Assembly (NCBI RefSeq): GCF_016583575.1
Contig: NZ_NRRG01000007.1
Span: forward strand, 54,790 to 118,789
Reading direction: 5' to 3'
Length of the DNA stretch: 64,000 nucleotides
From: Thiocystis violacea
GTDB lineage: Bacteria > Pseudomonadota > Gammaproteobacteria > Chromatiales > Chromatiaceae
Positions 1-8,608 of this stretch are shown here, one piece after another (within the stretch, counting starts at the first letter, position 1; each line of letters begins with the position of its first letter). The notes beneath the pieces were generated by a model, which was not told the origin of the DNA, did no database searches, and was given only the letters and a program-made list of their open reading frames with translations. Both the position numbers and the translations under genes were made by a program.

Positions 1-204
1 GCGAGTGACATCAGAACCGGCCGGCTCACGCAGGTGCTTCCGGACTGGACGGCGACGACGCACCGCATCTATCTGCTCTACCCCAGCCCACGCGGCATGC
101 TGCCCTCGGTCCGCAGCCTGATCGACTACCTGTTGGTGCATCTGCCGGCGAGCATGAGCATCCAGGAGCGCGGTGTTGAGGCCGATGCCCTGCGGTATCC
201 CTGA
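1..204 (+). CDS. LysR-type transcriptional regulator, C-terminal fragment (window edge)
   Basis: The first 67 codons read in frame 1 to a TGA stop. The peptide has the typical end of the LysR effector-binding domain: a GRLTQVLPDW-like strand, then IYLLYPS, then VRSLIDYL. The start and the DNA-binding domain lie outside the window. It converges with the alcohol dehydrogenase on the other strand, so it could regulate the yqhD-like/DMT pair, but no operator evidence is visible. Family assignment is fairly sure; target is unknown. Confidence 0.75.
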   Translation, partial: ASDIRTGRLTQVLPDWTATTHRIYLLYPSPRGMLPSVRSLIDYLLVHLPASMSIQERGVEADALRYP

Positions 205-333
205 TTGAGCATCCCGCCCGAACCGTCCGCGACAACGGAGCCTGGCTGAGAACCGAGAGATCTCCGCAAGGCGCGGCCGGTGATTCTCCTTGATCGCCTT
301 CAGGACCAACTGGCTTGATGCGCGCGAGCCGGG

Positions 334-1521
334 CTACAAGGCCGCGCGCAGCACCGCGACGATGTCGTCTTGCGTCATGGGCGGGCGACCCAGCAATCGG
401 CCCTGATCGTCATGGACCACGAGCACGGCGTCCTTGGCGTACGCCTCGAACAGCGCGTCGCCGATGCCCAGCTCCGACAGGCGGGTGGGGCAGCCGATCT
501 CGCGCAGGAAGCCCTCGTAGGCCGCGATGCCCGCCAGGCCCAGGGTCAGCGCGTCTTTCCCGTCCGGCGACAGACCGAAGATGCGCTGGGCGAACTGGGC
601 GAAGCGCTCGGGACGCGCCCTGGCGGCGAAGCGCATCCAGGCCGGATTGACCACGGCCAGCCCCGCGCCATGGGGGATGTCGTGGTGGGCGGAGAGGGCG
701 TGCTCGATCATGTGCACCGGCGGCACCATGCCGACACCGGCCTGAACCCAGCCATTGAGCGCGACGATGGAGGCCCACTGGACCTGGGCGCGGGCGTCCA
801 GATCGCGGCCGTCGGCCACCGCCCGGCGGCCCCATTCGATGGCGTTGATGATGACCCCTTCGGCGAAGCGGTCCTGGATGGGCGTGCCGTCCACGCCGTT
901 GAAATAGCCCTCGGTGACATGGGTGATGAGGTCGCACACGCCATAGGCGGTCTGGTCCTTGGGCACGGTCAGGGTCAGCTCGGGGTCGACCAGGGCCACT
1001 TTCGGATACAGACACTCGGCCTGCACGAAGGATTTCACCTTGGTGGCATCGTTGGAGATGACCGCGCCACAGTTCATTTCCGAACCGGTGGCGGCCAGGG
1101 TCGGCACGGTGATGATGGGCAGCGCCTGGGTCGGAATGTGCCAGTGCTCCTGGCCGTGACCGATCATGTCCCAGGGGTCGCCGGCATAGAGGACCGCCGC
1201 CGCCATGACCTTGGCGGCATCCATGGTGCTGCCGCCGCCCAGGGCGATGATCACCTCGCACCCTGCCTCGCGCGCGATGCGCGCGCCGCGCACCACGGAG
1301 GTGATGCGCGGGTTGGGCTCCACGTCGGTGCATTCGGCATGGGCGACGCCGGCGTCCGTCAGACTCGCGACCGCGCGATCGAAGGCGCCGCTGCGCTTAA
1401 CGCTGCCGCCGCCCGTGACGATCAGGGCCTTCTGGCCGTATTCGCGCGTCACCGGCCCCAGTCGCGACAGCGTGCCGGCGCCGAAGATCAATTTCGTCGG
1501 GTTATGGAATTCGAAGTTCAT
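334..1521 (-). CDS. yqhD: Iron-containing alcohol dehydrogenase, YqhD/BDH type
   Basis: A 395-residue cytosolic oxidoreductase that by family should reduce aldehydes with NADPH; YqhD of E. coli acts in aldehyde detoxification. The N-terminus (NPTKLIFGAG) and the nucleotide-binding GGGSTMDAAK are typical. The metal-binding region is seen as THVTEGYF, HMIEHALSAHHDIPHG and nearby histidines. Length equals that of YqhD (about 387). It begins 56 bases after the stop of the upstream DMT transporter on the same strand, so the two may be co-transcribed. The exact substrate cannot be read from sequence, and butanol dehydrogenase is an equally common label. Confidence 0.88.
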   Translation of the reverse strand: MNFEFHNPTKLIFGAGTLSRLGPVTREYGQKALIVTGGGSVKRSGAFDRAVASLTDAGVAHAECTDVEPNPRITSVVRGARIAREAGCEVIIALGGGSTMDAAKVMAAAVLYAGDPWDMIGHGQEHWHIPTQALPIITVPTLAATGSEMNCGAVISNDATKVKSFVQAECLYPKVALVDPELTLTVPKDQTAYGVCDLITHVTEGYFNGVDGTPIQDRFAEGVIINAIEWGRRAVADGRDLDARAQVQWASIVALNGWVQAGVGMVPPVHMIEHALSAHHDIPHGAGLAVVNPAWMRFAARARPERFAQFAQRIFGLSPDGKDALTLGLAGIAAYEGFLREIGCPTRLSELGIGDALFEAYAKDAVLVVHDDQGRLLGRPPMTQDDIVAVLRAAL

Positions 1522-1577
1522 GGCGTTTTCCTCGTATCAGTGCGTAATGTTTGTGGAGAGGGACGGACGATCAGGCG

Positions 1578-2546
1578 TCACGGCGAAACGGGTGCGGACG
1601 CCGTGGTCGGCGCGACGGCGGCCGGCCCGCGAAACGGGAGGCGCAGCCCAGGTGCGCGGGCGGCGAGCGCGCTCATCACGCCCGCGACCGCCACCACCGC
1701 CATGCCCAGCAGGCTCAGGTGATCCGGCACATGGCCGAGCGCCAGCCAGCCGAGCAGTCCGACCCAGAGGAGTTGCAGATAGCTCATCGGCGCCAGGAGC
1801 GAGGCCGGCGCCTGCCGATAGGCCGCCGTGAGCAGGAAATGCCCTAAGACCGCGGCGACGCCCATCGCCAGGAAGAGGATCAGCTCCAGCGTCGTCGGCA
1901 CCGGTCCGCCCCAGGTCCAGGGCAGTGAGCCCCCGAAGCCAAGGGCGCCCACCAGGGCGGCATAAAACAGCAGGCTCAGCGTCTGTTCCGTGCTGGCCAG
2001 GACACGCGAGAGCAGGAAGTAGACGACCGTGGCGCCGGCCCCGCACAGGGCAAAGAGGACGCCGGTCGGATCGAGTCCGCCGCCGGGGCGCACGATCAGC
2101 AGGACGCCGACGAAGCCGGTCACCGCCGCCAGCCAGCCCAGCCAGCCGATGCGCTCGCCCAGGATCGGACGCGCGAGCAGCACCACCAGCACCGGGGCGA
2201 GGAACACGATGCTTACGGTCTCGCCCACGGGCATCCGCCGCAGCGCCAGCGCGACGAAGAGCGAGGCCATGGCCAGCGACACCGCGCGCACCAGGACCAG
2301 ACCGGTCCGCTGCGTCTGGATGAGCGTTCGCCCCTGGGTCGGCGCCAGGAAGACGACCATCAGCAGGCCATGGACGATGTAGCGCATCGCCATGACCAAG
2401 GGCGCCTCGTAGTGGGCGGTGAGGATCTTGGTCGTGGTATCCATGCCGGCGAACAGGACGGTCGCCGCCAGGAGCAGCAGAATACCGCGCAGCGTCCCGG
2501 CGCCTGGGTGGCGCGTGGCGGTGTCTGATTGGCGGGTTTGCATCAT
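1578..2546 (-). CDS. DMT-superfamily transporter (EamA family)
   Basis: A 322-residue inner-membrane protein with about ten hydrophobic helices, arranged as two EamA repeats. The first covers roughly residues 15-150 and the second 165-300. Proteins of this family export metabolites or amino acids; the substrate is not predictable. Two ATG codons in tandem begin the gene (2546 or 2543). It lies upstream of the alcohol dehydrogenase on the same strand and diverges from the decayed LysR gene at 2671, the usual layout for a LysR-controlled exporter. Confidence 0.8.
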   Translation of the reverse strand: MMQTRQSDTATRHPGAGTLRGILLLLAATVLFAGMDTTTKILTAHYEAPLVMAMRYIVHGLLMVVFLAPTQGRTLIQTQRTGLVLVRAVSLAMASLFVALALRRMPVGETVSIVFLAPVLVVLLARPILGERIGWLGWLAAVTGFVGVLLIVRPGGGLDPTGVLFALCGAGATVVYFLLSRVLASTEQTLSLLFYAALVGALGFGGSLPWTWGGPVPTTLELILFLAMGVAAVLGHFLLTAAYRQAPASLLAPMSYLQLLWVGLLGWLALGHVPDHLSLLGMAVVAVAGVMSALAARAPGLRLPFRGPAAVAPTTASAPVSP

Positions 2547-2670
2547 GGGTCTACCGGTCTGGATCGCGGGTGCCGAGCGGAGGTCGACACGGGATGCTCA
2601 CACTCTAGCCGCCGCGAGACCCAGTGATAAGATGGGAGAATCGGGATGACCTTATGAGAGCGATTCATCA

Positions 2671-3037
2671 ATGCCGCGTCAGAGCCTGGATGACCTGGTC
2701 GCCTTTCTGGCCGTGGCGCTCGCCGTGATCTGCGCGACAAGCCGGCGGGAACCATCCGCATCACCACCGCCGGCCATGCCGCCGAGACCATCCTCTGGCC
2801 CAAGCTGTCGAGGGTTCTAGCAGCAGCCCGCCGATGCGGCAAGCGGCACTGGCGGGCGCTGGGCTGGCCTATCTGCCCGAGGACATGGTGCTGGAGCCCA
2901 TCGCGGCTGGGCGGCTCGTCCGGGTGCTCGATGACTGGTGCGCGCCCTTCACGGGCTACCATCTCTACTATCCCGGTCGCCGCCAGTCGTCACGCGCGCT
3001 GGCCCTGGTGATCGAGACGCTGCGACATCGAGCTTGA
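2671..3037 (+). pseudogene. LysR-type regulator, degraded
   Basis: The fragment opens with MPRQSLDDLVAFLAVA, a LysR helix-turn-helix start. It then jumps to a DKPAGTIRITTAGHAAETIL segment in another frame, normally around residue 90. A last frame encodes an effector-domain end (AGLAYLPEDMVLEPIAAGRL) and stops at 3035-3037. Total length is under 370 bases against about 900 for an intact gene, so at least two internal deletions and frameshifts must have occurred. It diverges from the DMT/YqhD pair and was probably its regulator. Confidence 0.8.
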
Positions 3038-3108
3038 GGTGCCGGCCTGTTGGGTGAGGACGCTTATCGCTTTGCGCAAGCGACCGACGGATTCCGAGAA
3101 AATCTAGC

Positions 3109-3696
3109 ATGAGCGACAACAGCATGACGTCCATGAAACCCCCTGATTGGGGCCTCGACCCCGCCGGCTGGCTGACCGGGGCGGAGCGGCGTCCCTCGCC
3201 GAATCAGGACGAGCGGCCGCCTGGGACCGATATCGATCTGCTGGTGATCCATAACATCAGCCTGCCGCCCGGCGAGTTCGCGGGGGATTGGATCGATGAT
3301 CTCTTCCTCAATCGGCTCGATCCGACCGCTCATCCCTATTTCGCGCCGATCGCCTCGGTGCGCGTCTCGGCGCATCTGCTGATCCGTCGCGATGGTCGGC
3401 TGATCCAGTACGTCCCCGGCGAGCGGCGCGCCTGGCATGCCGGGGTCTCCAGCTTCGATGGGCGCGAGCGTTGTAACGACTATTCGATCGGGATCGAGCT
3501 GGAAGGCGCGGATGATGTGCCCTTCACCGAGGCGCAATACCGCACGCTCGCCGACGCCACCCACTGTCTCCAGATCCGCTATCCGGCCATCACGGCTAGG
3601 CGTATCACCGGACACAGCGACATCTCGCCCGGTCGCAAGACGGATCCGGGTCCGGCCTTCGACTGGGCGCGCTACCGTGCTCTGATCGCCGGCTGA
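3109..3696 (+). CDS. ampD: 1,6-anhydro-N-acetylmuramyl-L-alanine amidase AmpD
   Basis: A 195-residue cytosolic zinc amidase that recycles peptidoglycan fragments by removing the peptide from anhydro-MurNAc. Zinc ligands fit the family: His48 in VIHNIS, His169 in GHSDIS and Asp179 in KTDPGP. Length is normal for AmpD. Start at 3109 is the first ATG; methionines at residues 6 and 9 are alternatives because no strong ribosome site decides between them. Its last 25 bases overlap the 3' end of the convergent GNAT gene. Confidence 0.93.
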   Translation: MSDNSMTSMKPPDWGLDPAGWLTGAERRPSPNQDERPPGTDIDLLVIHNISLPPGEFAGDWIDDLFLNRLDPTAHPYFAPIASVRVSAHLLIRRDGRLIQYVPGERRAWHAGVSSFDGRERCNDYSIGIELEGADDVPFTEAQYRTLADATHCLQIRYPAITARRITGHSDISPGRKTDPGPAFDWARYRALIAG

Positions 3697-4388
3697 GACG
3701 GCCCATCGCCGGCCATCGGCCAGGTCATCCAGTGCGCGGCATTGAGCAGGCGATGCAGGCTGGCGGACCAGGCGTCGATGGCCAGGCGCGTGATAGCGAA
3801 AGGGTCCAGCCAGGGCGGCAGGCTGTCGGCCGGTTCCGCCTGGGGCTCGGCGAAGTCGTAGTCGTAGGTCAGGGTGCCGTCGTCCAGCCCATGGACACGA
3901 CCGCCAAGACTGACCGCCAGCGCCCGCATGTCCTTGTTCGCCGTCAGCACCTCGTACCTGAACCGGCGCAGGCCCTCGCGGCGGGCCAGCACGACCAGTT
4001 GCTTGACCAGCGCCTTGCCGAGGCCGCGCCCCCGCGCCGCGTCGATGACCGCCATCGCCAACTCGCTCGTATCCGAGCCAGGCCCCAGGCGAATGCAACG
4101 CGCGGCGCCCAGCACCTCGATTTCCTCGCCCCAGGCGTTCAACCGAAAGGCGCCCAGCGCGATGTGGTCATGCCCGTCCGCGCTGGTCAAAAAGGCCAGA
4201 TCGCTCTCGGTGAGCGCGGGCTTGGCGCCGAAGAAGCGCTGCCATCGCGACTCGGGCGAGAGTCCGGCGAAGCAGGCGAGCATGGCCTCACGGTCATCCC
4301 GGCCGATCGGGCGCAGGCGGCAGGGCGTTCCATCCTTGAGTCGGATGGCGTGACCGGAGGTCACCGGAGCGGTCAAGGTGTCGAACAT
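3672..4388 (-). CDS. GNAT family N-acetyltransferase
   Basis: A 238-residue cytosolic acetyl-CoA-dependent transferase. The core fold spans about residues 20-170, with strand 4 reading ELAMAVIDAARGRGLGKAL, in which RGRGLG is the acetyl-CoA pyrophosphate loop. Residues after 170 are extra and not recognisable. A strong GGAGG lies seven bases before the ATG at 4388. It converges with ampD and overlaps it by 25 bases. The acceptor substrate is unknown; some proteins of this type acetylate other proteins. Confidence 0.85.
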   Translation of the reverse strand: MFDTLTAPVTSGHAIRLKDGTPCRLRPIGRDDREAMLACFAGLSPESRWQRFFGAKPALTESDLAFLTSADGHDHIALGAFRLNAWGEEIEVLGAARCIRLGPGSDTSELAMAVIDAARGRGLGKALVKQLVVLARREGLRRFRYEVLTANKDMRALAVSLGGRVHGLDDGTLTYDYDFAEPQAEPADSLPPWLDPFAITRLAIDAWSASLHRLLNAAHWMTWPMAGDGPSQPAIRAR

Positions 4389-4646
4389 GGCTAACCTCCG
4401 CCGAATGGTCGATGGCGATCATGACCGCTGACTCGGAGGCCGCGCCCCGGCCCAACCTGGGACGGTGCGCGACAACCTCCGGTGAAATCCGGAGCGCCAG
4501 CGGTGGCGGTGCACGGACAGGGTCGGGCTTGACCCGATCGGAATTTGTGCACTGCAACATTGGAGGCGGGTGATAGGCAAAGGTTCAATTGGCCCCGGAT
4601 CCCTGGGGGATCGGGGGCGCTCCGTTCTGGTGAGGCTCTCGGAGAA

Positions 4647-6161
4647 TCAGCGTCCGCGCGTCCCTCCGAGCAGGGAGCCCAGGATGCCGCGCACCAACTG
4701 ACGCCCGACCTGGGTTCCAAGCGAGCGCATGGCGCTGGTGGCGAACGCCTCGATCGGGCTCGGGCGGTTCCCGGTCCTGGGGCTCGGCTCGCGGCGGTTC
4801 GCGGGCGAGGGCGCCGTCCGGCCGCCGCGTCCGAGATAGCCCGACAGATCCGGGATATCGGGCGCGTCCGCCTGCTGGGCGCGCTGTTCGAGGATCTCGT
4901 AGGCCGAATGACGGTCCACCGGGGTATCGTAGACACCCTTGGCCAGGGACTGGTCGAGAATGTCCTGGCGTTCCGCCTCGCTGATGGGGCCGAGCCGGCT
5001 GCCGGGCGGGGCGATCAAGACCCGTTGCACCATGCCGGGCACGCCGTCCTCGTCCAGGGTCGAGACCAGGGCCTCGCCGACCCCTAGGGCGGTGATGGTC
5101 GCCTCGGTGTCCAGGGCCGGGTTCTGGCGAAAGGTCTCGGCGGCCACCCGCACGGACTTCTGATCCTTGGGCGAGAAGGCGCGCAGGGCGTGCTGAACCC
5201 GGTTGCCGAGCTGGCCCAGCACCTTGTCCGGCACGTCGATCGGGTTCTGGGTGACGAAATAGACGCCCACGCCCTTGGAGCGGATGAGCCGGACCACCTT
5301 CTCGATGCGATCCTGCAAGACCTTGGGGGCGTCGTCGAACAAGAGGTGCGCCTCGTCGAAGAAGAGCACCATCCGGGGCTTGTCGGGGTCGCCCACCTCG
5401 GGCAGTTCCTCGAACAGTTCGGAGAGCAGCCAGAGCAGGAAGGTGGAATAGAGCGCGGGCGAGTGGATCAGCTTGTCGGCGACCAGGACGTTGATGTAGC
5501 CGTGCCCGGCCACATCGGTCTGCATCATGTCCTGCAACGCCAGCGCCGGCTCGCCGAAGAGCTTCTCGCCGCCCTGCTGCTCCAGGGCCAGGAGCGACCG
5601 GAGGATGGCGCCGACGCTGGCCTTGGAGACGTTGCCGTAACGGGTCCGCAGACTCTCGGCCTCGTCCGCGACATGGGCGAGCAGGGCGCGCAGATCCTTC
5701 AGATCGAGCAGCAGCCAGCCGTTCTCGTCGGCGACCTGGAAGACGATGTTGATCACGCCCTCCTGGACCTCGTTGAGATTGAGCAGGCGCGACAGCAGCA
5801 TAGGGCCCAGCTCGCTGATGGTGGTGCGCACCGGATGTCCCTGTTCGCCGAGGATGTCCCAGAACATGACCGGATTAGCGGCGTGGACGAAGCCCTCTTC
5901 CTGCTCCAGGTTCATCTCGGCGACACGGGCGGCGACACGCGGATTGTCGCCGCCGGCCTGGCTGATTCCGGCCAGGTCGCCCTTGATGTCGGCCAGGAAT
6001 ACGGGCACGCCCTGGCGGCTGAACTGCTCGGCAAGCCGCTGGAGCGTGACCGTTTTGCCGGTTCCGGTCGCGCCGGCCACCAGACCATGCCGGTTGGCCA
6101 GGCGCGGCAGGAGTGAAACGGACGTATCGCCCTGTTTACCGACGAGGATGGACGTTGTCAT
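4647..6161 (-). CDS. HerA-like (DUF853) helicase/ATPase
   Basis: A 504-residue P-loop ATPase with Walker A GATGTGKT near residue 30 and Walker B MVLFFDEAHLLF near residue 275. After it comes the conserved VYFVTQNPIDVPDKVLGQLG segment typical of the DUF853 family (formerly HerA/FtsK-like). The C-terminal 60 residues are low-complexity and end in a glycine/arginine tail. I chose the ATG at 6161 over an in-frame ATG at 6203 because GGAG sits just before it and family members start at MTTSILVG. Its biological role is unestablished; it stands alone, not beside a NurA nuclease. Confidence 0.85.
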   Translation of the reverse strand: MTTSILVGKQGDTSVSLLPRLANRHGLVAGATGTGKTVTLQRLAEQFSRQGVPVFLADIKGDLAGISQAGGDNPRVAARVAEMNLEQEEGFVHAANPVMFWDILGEQGHPVRTTISELGPMLLSRLLNLNEVQEGVINIVFQVADENGWLLLDLKDLRALLAHVADEAESLRTRYGNVSKASVGAILRSLLALEQQGGEKLFGEPALALQDMMQTDVAGHGYINVLVADKLIHSPALYSTFLLWLLSELFEELPEVGDPDKPRMVLFFDEAHLLFDDAPKVLQDRIEKVVRLIRSKGVGVYFVTQNPIDVPDKVLGQLGNRVQHALRAFSPKDQKSVRVAAETFRQNPALDTEATITALGVGEALVSTLDEDGVPGMVQRVLIAPPGSRLGPISEAERQDILDQSLAKGVYDTPVDRHSAYEILEQRAQQADAPDIPDLSGYLGRGGRTAPSPANRREPSPRTGNRPSPIEAFATSAMRSLGTQVGRQLVRGILGSLLGGTRGR

Positions 6162-6290
6162 TGACGGCACTCCGTGTTTTTTTAGAGATTCTCGACTGGC
6201 CACGAGTATATAACGGTCGCGCCCCCACTCTGGAGGCGCGGGCCTCTAGGCCATGTCGAGCCTTCCGACTTTCAACACCGAGAGATCATC

Positions 6291-6743
6291 ATGCTGTACA
6301 GACCTATTCGCCGACTCGCCGTCCTGATCGCCGCCAGCTTCCTGGCCATCGGCTGCTCGCAGGCCGCGGATTCCGGACTCACCCTGACCCCGGAGGCGGC
6401 GCTCGCCAAGGCCCAGGCGGGGGAAATCACCCTGGTCGATATCCGGACCCCGGGCGAGTGGCGTCAGACAGGCGTTGCTCCGATGGCGCGACGCATCGAC
6501 ATGCGCAACCCTAAGGACCCCAGTGGTTTCGCTGATCGCGTTTTGAAGGAGGTCGGTGGAGACAAATCCGCCCCGATCGCCCTGATCTGTCGCACCGGTA
6601 ACCGTAGTGGTTACCTTCAGCAGGAGTTGCGGTCCCTAGGTTTCACCAATATCCATAACGTCCCCGAGGGCATGGCGGGAAGCAAGGCCGGCCCCGGTTG
6701 GATCCGCCGCGGTCTGCCTGTACAGCCCTGTCCCAATTGCTGA
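6291..6743 (+). CDS. Exported rhodanese-like protein
   Basis: A 150-residue protein with an N-terminal signal (residues 1-26). The segment FLAIGC could serve as a weak lipoprotein box or the cut may follow SQA. The rhodanese domain spans about 35-140, with VDIRTPGEW early and the active-site loop CRTGNRS holding the catalytic cysteine. Family members move sulfur or bind sulfur compounds in the periplasm; in a sulfur oxidiser such a role is plausible but not shown. The next gene begins 19 bases later and may be co-transcribed. Confidence 0.85.
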   Translation: MLYRPIRRLAVLIAASFLAIGCSQAADSGLTLTPEAALAKAQAGEITLVDIRTPGEWRQTGVAPMARRIDMRNPKDPSGFADRVLKEVGGDKSAPIALICRTGNRSGYLQQELRSLGFTNIHNVPEGMAGSKAGPGWIRRGLPVQPCPNC

Positions 6744-6762
6744 GCCCAAGGGAACCGCACGC

Positions 6763-7374
6763 ATGCTGTTCGACGTCGATGAAGCCACCCGCAAGCAGGC
6801 CAAGTCCCCGCATGAGCTGGCGATGGTCAATCTGGTCATCTTCAACCTGCTCATCGGCGTCGGTCTGCTGGCGGGCTCGATGGCGCCGCCGGACTCGACC
6901 ATCGCGCGGTTCAAATGGATCGCGGTTCTGGCGCCGCTTGCCGGTTCGCTCGTCCTGATCGTCTTCACCCACTGGCGGGCGAGGCGGGGAGCGAGGCGGT
7001 CATCCTGGTTCGTCGCCGCGCACTGGCGGCTGGCGGCCTCGCGCTATCGTCTCCTGCTCGTCGCCTATCTGGTCTGCGCCGCGATCCTGAGCCTAGCCCT
7101 GTTCGGCGGTGGGGTAGGGGGCCGGAGCGAGGCTCGGATTCGCGACCTGCCGCCCGTGATGCAGGAGATGGAGCGACACAAGCTGGAATCCCAGGACATG
7201 GGCGGGGCGGTGTGGGCGCGGATCGGCGTGGTTCCGCTCCTGCTTGCGATCATGGTCAGCATCATGCTGGAATCCGGCTCCATCTATCAGGCCGGTCGGG
7301 GTGAACTGCCCGACGCCCTGGTGGCCCGTTTTCCTCCTCCGCCGGACCTCGCGGAACTCCGGGAGGCCGGCTAG
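6763..7374 (+). CDS. Uncharacterised inner-membrane protein
   Basis: A 203-residue protein with four hydrophobic segments, near residues 22-40, 47-66, 93-113 and 150-170. A soluble stretch with several charged residues separates the third and fourth. AAGGGAA lies eight bases before the ATG. It follows the rhodanese-like gene by 19 bases on the same strand. No family recognised. Confidence 0.7.
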   Translation: MLFDVDEATRKQAKSPHELAMVNLVIFNLLIGVGLLAGSMAPPDSTIARFKWIAVLAPLAGSLVLIVFTHWRARRGARRSSWFVAAHWRLAASRYRLLLVAYLVCAAILSLALFGGGVGGRSEARIRDLPPVMQEMERHKLESQDMGGAVWARIGVVPLLLAIMVSIMLESGSIYQAGRGELPDALVARFPPPPDLAELREAG

Positions 7375-7465
7375 AGGACCGGATCGTCTTTCACCATCTC
7401 CACGACGCGCTCGCCTTGTCGAAGGTTTCCCATCACCCCTTGATCTTCAACCACGAGGAAATCCC

Positions 7466-8029
7466 ATGAAAACATCACCCATTCTGCTCGCTGGCTTCCT
7501 GCTCGCCACGACCGTCACCTCGGCCCTGGCCGCCAACCCCAAGGTCGCCCTGGATGTCAGCATCGGCGGGGAGCCGGCCGGGACCATCACGCTGGAGCTG
7601 TTCGCCGACGTCGTGCCCAAGACGGCCGAGAATTTCCGCGCCCTCTGCACCGGAGAAAAGGGCGAGGATCTGACCTACGCGGGCAGTCCCTTCCACCGCA
7701 TCATCCCCGGCTTCATGATCCAGGGCGGTGACTTCACTAACGGCAACGGCACCGGTGGCAAGTCCATTTATGGCGAGAAATTCGAGGACGAGAATTTCGA
7801 CCTCAAGCACGACGAGCCCGGCATCCTCTCCATGGCGAACGCCGGACCCAACACCAACGGCTCGCAATTCTTCATCACGACCGTCGCCACGCCCTTTCTG
7901 AATGGCCGGCATGTCGTCTTCGGCAAGGTCGTCGACGGCATGTCCGTGGTCCGCGCCATGGAAGAGCAGGGCAGCCCATCGGGCCGCACCAAATCCGCTC
8001 TGAAGCTGGAGAGTTGCCGCCAGCTCTGA
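7466..8029 (+). CDS. Exported cyclophilin-type peptidyl-prolyl isomerase
   Basis: A 187-residue periplasmic protein folding catalyst. A signal peptide ending ALAA (residues 1-23) precedes a full cyclophilin domain. Catalytic-site motifs are visible: [15 protein letters not shown] with the key arginine, NGSQFFIT and HVVFGKV. The insertion [15 protein letters not shown] is the divergent loop typical of eukaryotic cyclophilin A rather than of E. coli PpiA. GAGGAA lies just before the ATG at 7466; the longer upstream reading frame is not supported. A perfect palindrome follows the stop and may end transcription. Confidence 0.92.
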   Translation: MKTSPILLAGFLLATTVTSALAANPKVALDVSIGGEPAGTITLELFADVVPKTAENFRALCTGEKGEDLTYAGSPFHRIIPGFMIQGGDFTNGNGTGGKSIYGEKFEDENFDLKHDEPGILSMANAGPNTNGSQFFITTVATPFLNGRHVVFGKVVDGMSVVRAMEEQGSPSGRTKSALKLESCRQL

Positions 8030-8043
8030 GGTCGGTCGCCTGG

Positions 8044-8067
8044 CCATCTCCCCGCGCGGGGAGATGG
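8044..8067. repeat. Perfect GC-rich palindrome downstream of the cyclophilin gene
   Basis: CCATCTCCCC, then GCGC, then GGGGAGATGG form a perfect hairpin 15 bases after the stop codon. There is no run of T after it, so it is either a non-canonical terminator or one of the dispersed palindromes seen also at 22894 and 26693. Confidence 0.7.
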
Positions 8068-8393
8068 TTCGGAACCGGGCCGGGAGCGACTAGGACGATC
8101 CTCTCGCACTCGAAGGCGAAGCGCACCGCGTCAGGGCAAGTCGGCCCGCTCATGCACTCCAATCGACCTTGGATCGCTCGGTTTCATCGCGTGATGAGAC
8201 TTGATGCTCGGACGCCGAGGGCGAGGGCGGTCAAGAATTAAGGTGAAACGAACGGAGCCAACCCCAGGAACAGGGGGAAATCGGCGGGTTTTCATCGCTG
8301 AGTCGATCCCCCATCTTGGCTTTGACCCTTTCGGGCAGATTTCTTGCTTTGAGATGTCCGTCCACCGATTCCACACGACACGAGGCTCCGATC

Positions 8394-8597
8394 ATGCCAG
8401 ACCTCCATGCCGACCAGAATCCCAGGGGAGCCAACCATCGCCCCGAGGACCGCCGATGGCCAGAAGCGGAACTCGCCCCCCGGCTCCATCCCTGGGCCGA
8501 TCCCCAGGCCAGGGATCGAATCGACGGGTCTCCCGGTCGCTTCGACCGTCAGATCGAGGCGGATGTGCTGAGAAACCTGGCGAGAATGGGTTTCTGA
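8394..8597 (+). CDS. Small hypothetical protein
   Basis: A possible 67-residue protein, rich in charged residues, proline and tryptophan, with no signal or membrane segment. GAGG is placed eight bases before the ATG, and third-codon positions are mostly G or C, as in true genes here. It ends 11 bases before the stop of the convergent ligase gene. The rest of 8068-8393 holds no convincing gene. I do not recognise a family; chance reading frame remains possible. Confidence 0.4.
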   Translation: MPDLHADQNPRGANHRPEDRRWPEAELAPRLHPWADPQARDRIDGSPGRFDRQIEADVLRNLARMGF

Positions 8598-8608
8598 GCC
8601 GAGCCTTC

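Noticed and set aside
370..1722. 450-codon open frame on the plus strand opposite the alcohol dehydrogenase
   Set aside because: It is an antisense shadow of a well-recognised gene, rich in His/Gly/Arg, with no domain; such frames are common in GC-rich DNA.
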